From contig NZ_FCOC02000005.1 of assembly GCF_001544455.2 (NCBI RefSeq), forward strand, positions 124,001-188,000: 64,000 nucleotides of DNA. The letters run 5' to 3'. This stretch comes from Caballeronia sordidicola (GTDB lineage Bacteria > Pseudomonadota > Gammaproteobacteria > Burkholderiales > Burkholderiaceae). A program made the position numbers and the translations under genes. Every line of letters begins with the position of its first letter. Position 1 is the stretch's first letter. The notes under the pieces are model-generated. The model saw only the letters and a program-made list of their open reading frames with translations, did no database searches and was not told where the DNA came from. Of this stretch, positions 60,025 to 64,000 are shown piece after piece.

Positions 60025-61233
60025 TTAACGCAACTGATCGTCAAGCAAGCCCATGATCTGGCGCGCTTGAGGCGACGAATCCACATTCCCCTTGCTGTCG
60101 ATAATCGACACGCGGGTCTGCGTCTCCGTGAGCGCGCGAACATTGACTTCGTAATTTTTTGGAAGCTTTTCTTTCTTGCCGTGGAACACTTGGCTCCAGA
60201 AGCCCTGCTCTGCCGCCGTCATGTCTTTTGGATCGACGTAGCGGACAAAATAAATCCCGCGACCACGGTCACGGTCGTCTACCGTGAAATTCGTGCGATC
60301 CAGCGCCAGGCCGACACGCAACCACGCCCGGTCGTATGGCTCCGACAAGGTGATCTCATCCGAAGCAGATTCGGGAACGACGTCTTCCTTGATAGGCGTC
60401 TGGGCTGCCAGCGCTACATTTTGCGCCGCTCGCGACGATGCGGTCGCGGCAGACGGTGCGCTTGCCGCTGCCGCCGCCATGGCGGCATCGCTCTTGCCTG
60501 TCTGGCCGCTTGCCTGCCGTGCGTCCGCCAACGCGAGCGACGCCATGAGACGTTTGAGATATTCGCCCTCAAGCGCCGGGTCGTTAGGTTTGGCCTGCCA
60601 CTGGCTGTTGTCGTTGTTCGTGCCCGTCAGCGCCTCGCGCATGCCTTTCTGGCTCACGAACACGTAGGTGCCGCCATTCGGCGCGGCCTCCAGGCGCGTA
60701 CGGTACTTGTTGCGCTCGGCAGCCACGTACGAGTTGCCCGTTGCCATAGACAGCGTGTTGCGAATCAAGCCGTCCGATATCTGCGGATGGGTTTCATTCC
60801 AGTCAGTTTCCATGACGCCCTTGTCACGCGCATCAACGACGAGCAGAAATCCCTGTTCTTGCCAGAAACGGCGAATCTGCGGCCAGACCTGTTCTGGCGA
60901 CTTGTTGTCGATAACCAGCCAGCGCTCCGTACCGTCGCGCTGGACATGCATGCCAGAAACCGGCGGAATCACCGTAGGCGCGCTCGGAGCAACCTTCTGC
61001 ACCTGCTGGAGGTCCGACAGCGAAGCCTGCCCGCCTTGCGGGGGCAAGGACCGCTGGTCGCCCGATTCTTCGAGAAGGTTGGGCGGGACGGCAAGGGATG
61101 CCTGCTTTGACCGGGAATCGCTCTTGTAATTGATTGCGTTAGGCGACGACGTACCGCATCCGGCTACCAGGCCACCCGCCATCAGGAGGGCCGCCACCTT
61201 CAGAGCCGGCTTGTTCACACGAAAATCTGTCAT
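60025..61233 (-). CDS. bamC: outer-membrane assembly lipoprotein BamC
   Basis: Lipoprotein subunit of the beta-barrel assembly machine. The product has 402 residues. The lipobox is GGLVAGC. Two helix-grip domains: ERWLVIDNKSPEQVWPQIRR, FWQEQGFLLVVDARDKGVM, and PYDRAWLRVGLALDRTNFTV, IYFVRYVDPKDM. A linker of Ala/Ser joins them. In many relatives bamC follows dapA; here the next gene upstream is on the other strand, more than 500 bases away. Confidence 0.92.
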   Translation of the reverse strand: MTDFRVNKPALKVAALLMAGGLVAGCGTSSPNAINYKSDSRSKQASLAVPPNLLEESGDQRSLPPQGGQASLSDLQQVQKVAPSAPTVIPPVSGMHVQRDGTERWLVIDNKSPEQVWPQIRRFWQEQGFLLVVDARDKGVMETDWNETHPQISDGLIRNTLSMATGNSYVAAERNKYRTRLEAAPNGGTYVFVSQKGMREALTGTNNDNSQWQAKPNDPALEGEYLKRLMASLALADARQASGQTGKSDAAMAAAAASAPSAATASSRAAQNVALAAQTPIKEDVVPESASDEITLSEPYDRAWLRVGLALDRTNFTVDDRDRGRGIYFVRYVDPKDMTAAEQGFWSQVFHGKKEKLPKNYEVNVRALTETQTRVSIIDSKGNVDSSPQARQIMGLLDDQLR

Positions 61234-61742
61234 GTTTGGGAAATCCTTCCGCTACGCCACGGCGTTTTCCGTGGATCAACCAAGCATTTTACCGGTCCCG
61301 CGCGTCACCGTGCAAAAACAGTAGGCGCGAGCGCCCGCGGCGACTCTGTAACAAGCATCGATAACCTCTCCTGCCAATGAAATTCATGTACCGGCGCGCG
61401 TCGGATTATTGCGTAGCCGAAGCTCGCTTGGTGGCTACGTTTCCAGTATTGGCTCGGGCGTAATGCAGTGTGCAAATCAAGGCCTCGCTATAACTTGTCC
61501 AGCGCCTTCATCAATCTCAAAAATAAGCGCGTCGACCTTGTTTGCGACAATTTATGACAATTGTTCTTAGTCTTTCCTAGCGACTCTCCGTGTCGCAACT
61601 TTTTGTTTAATAAGCAGTTTTAATTATTTTTTGACGCTTTTCAAAAGACCCCACAAGACAATTCCGAAGTTGGTTCCAAGCTCTTCAGCTATCTTAAAAT
61701 TAGGCTTCGATAACAAGAACGGCCACGAGAACGGAGCACATC
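61234..61742. other. 509-base AT-richer intergenic region
   Basis: It lies between divergent bamC and DUF2844 genes. The part 61500-61740 is clearly richer in A and T than nearby genes. No coding region is supported. It should hold the bamC promoter and the promoter of the DUF2844-DUF3443 pair; TTGACG near 61632 is a possible -35 but no convincing -10 was found. Confidence 0.45.
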
Positions 61743-62216
61743 ATGTCTTACCGGCACAAGCTCAACTTACTTCGGGCATCCACCGCTGTATTTTTCATCG
61801 CAGCGGGCGGATCGGTACACGCGCAACTGGGATCGACGGCGAGCACTGCTGCAGATGCGTCGGGCACGCCTGCCCCCGTCATGCATCAAGCGGATAACAG
61901 TGCCCTGCGTTGGGTGGAAACGACCGATGCCAACCAGATCCAGGTTCGGCAATACATGTTGCCCTCGGGACTCGTCTACGCCGTCAGTTGGAATGGACCG
62001 GCAATGCCCGATTTATCGACCCTGCTAGGCACATGGTTCGATCGGTATCGACAAGGCGCGAGCGTCGCATTGGAAAACGCAAGCGGCCTGCATTCATCGC
62101 GTGTGGATGGCAGCGATCTCGTAGTGGAGACGAGTGTCAGACTTCGCAACTTCAGCGGCCGCGCGTGGCTTCCCGATGCATTGCCCGCCGGCGTTGCCGC
62201 GGCTGACATCGAATAG
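61743..62216 (+). CDS. secreted DUF2844 protein
   Basis: Exported protein of 157 residues. The signal peptide covers about 1-27 (LRASTAVFFIAAGGSVHA). Conserved features: VRQYMLPSGLVYAVSWNGPA, MPDLSTLLGTWFDRY, and DLVVETSVRLRNFSGRAWLP. DUF2844 is of unknown function and is typically found beside DUF3443. A good ribosome site (ACGGAG) precedes the ATG, and it ends nine bases before the next gene. Confidence 0.8.
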   Translation: MSYRHKLNLLRASTAVFFIAAGGSVHAQLGSTASTAADASGTPAPVMHQADNSALRWVETTDANQIQVRQYMLPSGLVYAVSWNGPAMPDLSTLLGTWFDRYRQGASVALENASGLHSSRVDGSDLVVETSVRLRNFSGRAWLPDALPAGVAAADIE

Positions 62217-62225
62217 GAGGAGATC

Positions 62226-63518
62226 ATGCGAAATCATCCATCCTGCCTTTTGTTCCTGACGCTGATTGGTGCGTGCGCGCTCCTCACTGCATGCGGAGGC
62301 GGAGGAGGTGGCGACGCCACCAGCGCCGCAGTGCCTGCAACGGCCAGTGCCGCGCCCGCCGCCAGCGCTCCTTCCGCAGTCACGCCCGCATCCGCGGCGG
62401 AGCCTGCTTCGAGCCCACCTTCCAACACCGTCGCTCAATCGACCACACCCAATGTCTTGCCGATCACGGTCGGCAGGATCGCGACGGGCACGCGCAATAT
62501 GTTGCAGGCCAGCGTGACCATCTGCGTGCCGGGAACGGCGACCTGCCAGACAATCGACAACATCCAGGTCGATACCGGGTCACAAGGACTTCGCATCCTT
62601 GCGTCAGTACTTGCGCCCGCCATGACACTGCCCGCGGTAACCGGCACCGGCGGCGCGACAATAGCGTCCTGTACGGTGTTCGGTTCCGGCTATACGTGGG
62701 GCTCCGTGCGCACCGCCGACGTGCGCCTGGCCGGCGAAGTGGCGGCGTCGACAGCCATCCAGGTGATCGCCGATCCAGCCATCCCAACCGTGCCTGCCGA
62801 CTGCAGCAATTCCGGATTGCCGATGCTCACAGCGACGACGCTCCGAAGCAACGGCATTCTCGGCGTGGGTCCGTTCGCCGCGGACTGCGGCAGCGGTTGC
62901 GCAACCACCGCTTTGTCACGCTGGTACTACAGTTGCGCATCCGGCACATGCGCATCCGCAACACAACCCGTTGCGCAGCAGGTAACCAATCCGGTCAGCA
63001 ACTTTGCCAGCGATAACAACGGCATCCTGATAGAACTACCCGCCATCGCGGACACTGGGGCATCGAGCGTTTCCGGCACCATGACCTTTGGCATAGGGTC
63101 GCAATCAAACAATCAGTTGGGAAACGCGCAGGTACTCACCAGCAACCGCTCTACGGGTTTCGTGTCGACCAGTTTTCAGGGCAGTACCTACGGCATGAGT
63201 TTCATCGATAGCGGGTCGAACGGATTGTTCTTCCCAATGAGCTCCGTGCCGGGTTGTGGCCTGTGGTTCTGTCCGACAACCTTGCAGAGTCTCGTGGCAA
63301 GCATATCCGGCACCAACGGTACGACGAGCAGCGTGACGTTTGCAGTTGGCAACGCGTCGTCGCTCTTTGCCAGCAACAACAACGCGTTCAACAATCTGGC
63401 AGGCCCCGCCAACGGTTATTTCGATTGGGGCCTGCCCTTCTTTTATGGCAGGCGTGTGTTCACCGCGATTGAAGCGCAGGTAACGCCCGCGGGTAACGGT
63501 CCTTACTACGCGTTTTAG
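62226..63518 (+). CDS. DUF3443 lipoprotein with pepsin-like motifs
   Basis: Lipoprotein of 430 residues with lipobox LLTAC (Cys23) and a Gly/Ala/Ser/Pro linker to about residue 75. The core shows the ordered motifs of pepsin-family aspartic proteases: VDTGSQGLRIL (Asp116), a flap-like FGSGYTWGSVRTADVRLAGE (152-171), NGILGVGPF (209-217), FIDSGSNGLFFP (Asp328), and a C-terminal WGLPFFYGRRVFTAIE. At least nine Cys are present. DUF3443 itself has no described activity. The gene is co-oriented with DUF2844 nine bases after it, so both are probably co-expressed. GGAGGAG precedes the ATG. Confidence 0.85.
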   Translation: MRNHPSCLLFLTLIGACALLTACGGGGGGDATSAAVPATASAAPAASAPSAVTPASAAEPASSPPSNTVAQSTTPNVLPITVGRIATGTRNMLQASVTICVPGTATCQTIDNIQVDTGSQGLRILASVLAPAMTLPAVTGTGGATIASCTVFGSGYTWGSVRTADVRLAGEVAASTAIQVIADPAIPTVPADCSNSGLPMLTATTLRSNGILGVGPFAADCGSGCATTALSRWYYSCASGTCASATQPVAQQVTNPVSNFASDNNGILIELPAIADTGASSVSGTMTFGIGSQSNNQLGNAQVLTSNRSTGFVSTSFQGSTYGMSFIDSGSNGLFFPMSSVPGCGLWFCPTTLQSLVASISGTNGTTSSVTFAVGNASSLFASNNNAFNNLAGPANGYFDWGLPFFYGRRVFTAIEAQVTPAGNGPYYAF

Positions 63519-63638
63519 TCTTTGGAAACGTGCGGCACGGCGGCTGCCAACGCAATTGCCGCAATCATCGACGGCGCGGCGAACCATCCATATGCGCTGA
63601 CCGCCGTATCGGCCTTTAGATCGAGCAAGGCTTGCACA

Positions 63639-64000
63639 TCAGACGCGCTCGATGGCGATCGCAATGCCCTGCCCCACGCCTATGCACATGGTGCAAAGCG
63701 CAAAGCGTCCGCCTGTCCGATGCAACTGATACGTCGCGGTCGTGGCAAGACGCGCGCCGCTCATGCCCAGCGGATGGCCGAGCGCGATGGCGCCGCCGTT
63801 CGGGTTGACGCGGGGATCGTCGTCGGCAATGCCGAGCAAACGCAGCACGGCCAGACCTTGCGATGCGAACGCCTCGTTCAGCTCGATCACATCGAATTGA
63901 TCGATGGTCATGCCCAGGCGCTGCATCAATTTCTGCGATGCCGGCGCCGGCCCGATTCCCATCACACGCGGCGCGACGCCGGCCATCGCGATGCCCAGCA
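63639..64000 (-). CDS. beta-ketoadipyl-CoA thiolase type acetyl-CoA acyltransferase (5' end outside window)
   Basis: C-terminal part of a thiolase, open beyond base 64000 on the minus strand; about 120 residues are visible. Motifs: [37 protein letters not shown] (catalytic-loop NEAFA), [18 protein letters not shown] (catalytic His), and [13 protein letters not shown] (second catalytic Cys). These match PcaF/PaaJ-type thiolases. Convergent with the DUF3443 gene; 120 bases between them show no terminator. Confidence 0.88.
   Translation of the reverse strand, partial: LGIAMAGVAPRVMGIGPAPASQKLMQRLGMTIDQFDVIELNEAFASQGLAVLRLLGIADDDPRVNPNGGAIALGHPLGMSGARLATTATYQLHRTGGRFALCTMCIGVGQGIAIAIERV

Overview
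The window is about 64 kb of GC-rich betaproteobacterial chromosome. The order rluB-rimP-nusA-infB-rbfA-truB, the odhA(sucA)-odhB-lpdA order with a structured leader RNA before sucA, and the family content (tad locus with DUF3613, DUF2844/DUF3443 pair) point to Burkholderiaceae, probably Burkholderia sensu lato (Caballeronia or Paraburkholderia type). This assignment rests on gene content and order, not on a database comparison.

Layout. (1) 1-5660: a four-gene, tightly coupled beta-oxidation cassette: FadE-type acyl-CoA dehydrogenase, two-domain FabG, MaoC hydratase and FadI-type thiolase. (2) 5860-8170: a secreted DUF1571 protein, a 79-residue winged-helix-like protein and a stand-alone surE. 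(3) 8201-21512, minus strand: a complete tad/flp pilus operon, including a 55-residue Flp pilin, and a sigma-54-type activator at its 3' end. (4) 22283-26045: a glycine-rich repeat lipoprotein followed by a TpsB/FhaC-like outer-membrane transporter, then DUF2147. (5) 26770-36725, minus strand: an orphan DUF4096 protein, zapE, the 2-oxoglutarate dehydrogenase genes and typA. (6) 37085-42264: a marR-controlled tripartite drug-efflux operon. (7) 42322-52331, minus strand: the translation and chromosome-segregation housekeeping block from truB to scpB. (8) 52773-64000: an accessory region with an aminotransferase/LysR pair, a second orphan DUF4096 protein, several small unrecognised proteins, a likely small RNA, bamC, the DUF2844-DUF3443 pair and the end of a thiolase gene.

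How the genes work together. The cassette in (1) encodes all enzyme types for one turn of beta-oxidation, and its hydratase and reductase types suggest R-3-hydroxyacyl intermediates. In (3) the genes supply pilin, prepilin peptidase, minor pilins, secretin, ATPase, platform, pilotin-like lipoprotein and a candidate regulator. In (4) the lipoprotein and transporter look like an atypical two-partner secretion pair.

The points that most deserve follow-up are: DUF3443 carries what looks like a full pepsin-type aspartic protease motif set (D116TGS, D328SGS, and an NGILGVG loop); the lipoprotein/TpsB pair, whose transporter lacks the usual VRGY/F arginine; two orphan transposase-derived DUF4096 proteins with no IS around them; and a three-hairpin candidate sRNA at 59565-59660. 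No rRNA, tRNA, CRISPR array, intact IS, prophage or origin was seen.
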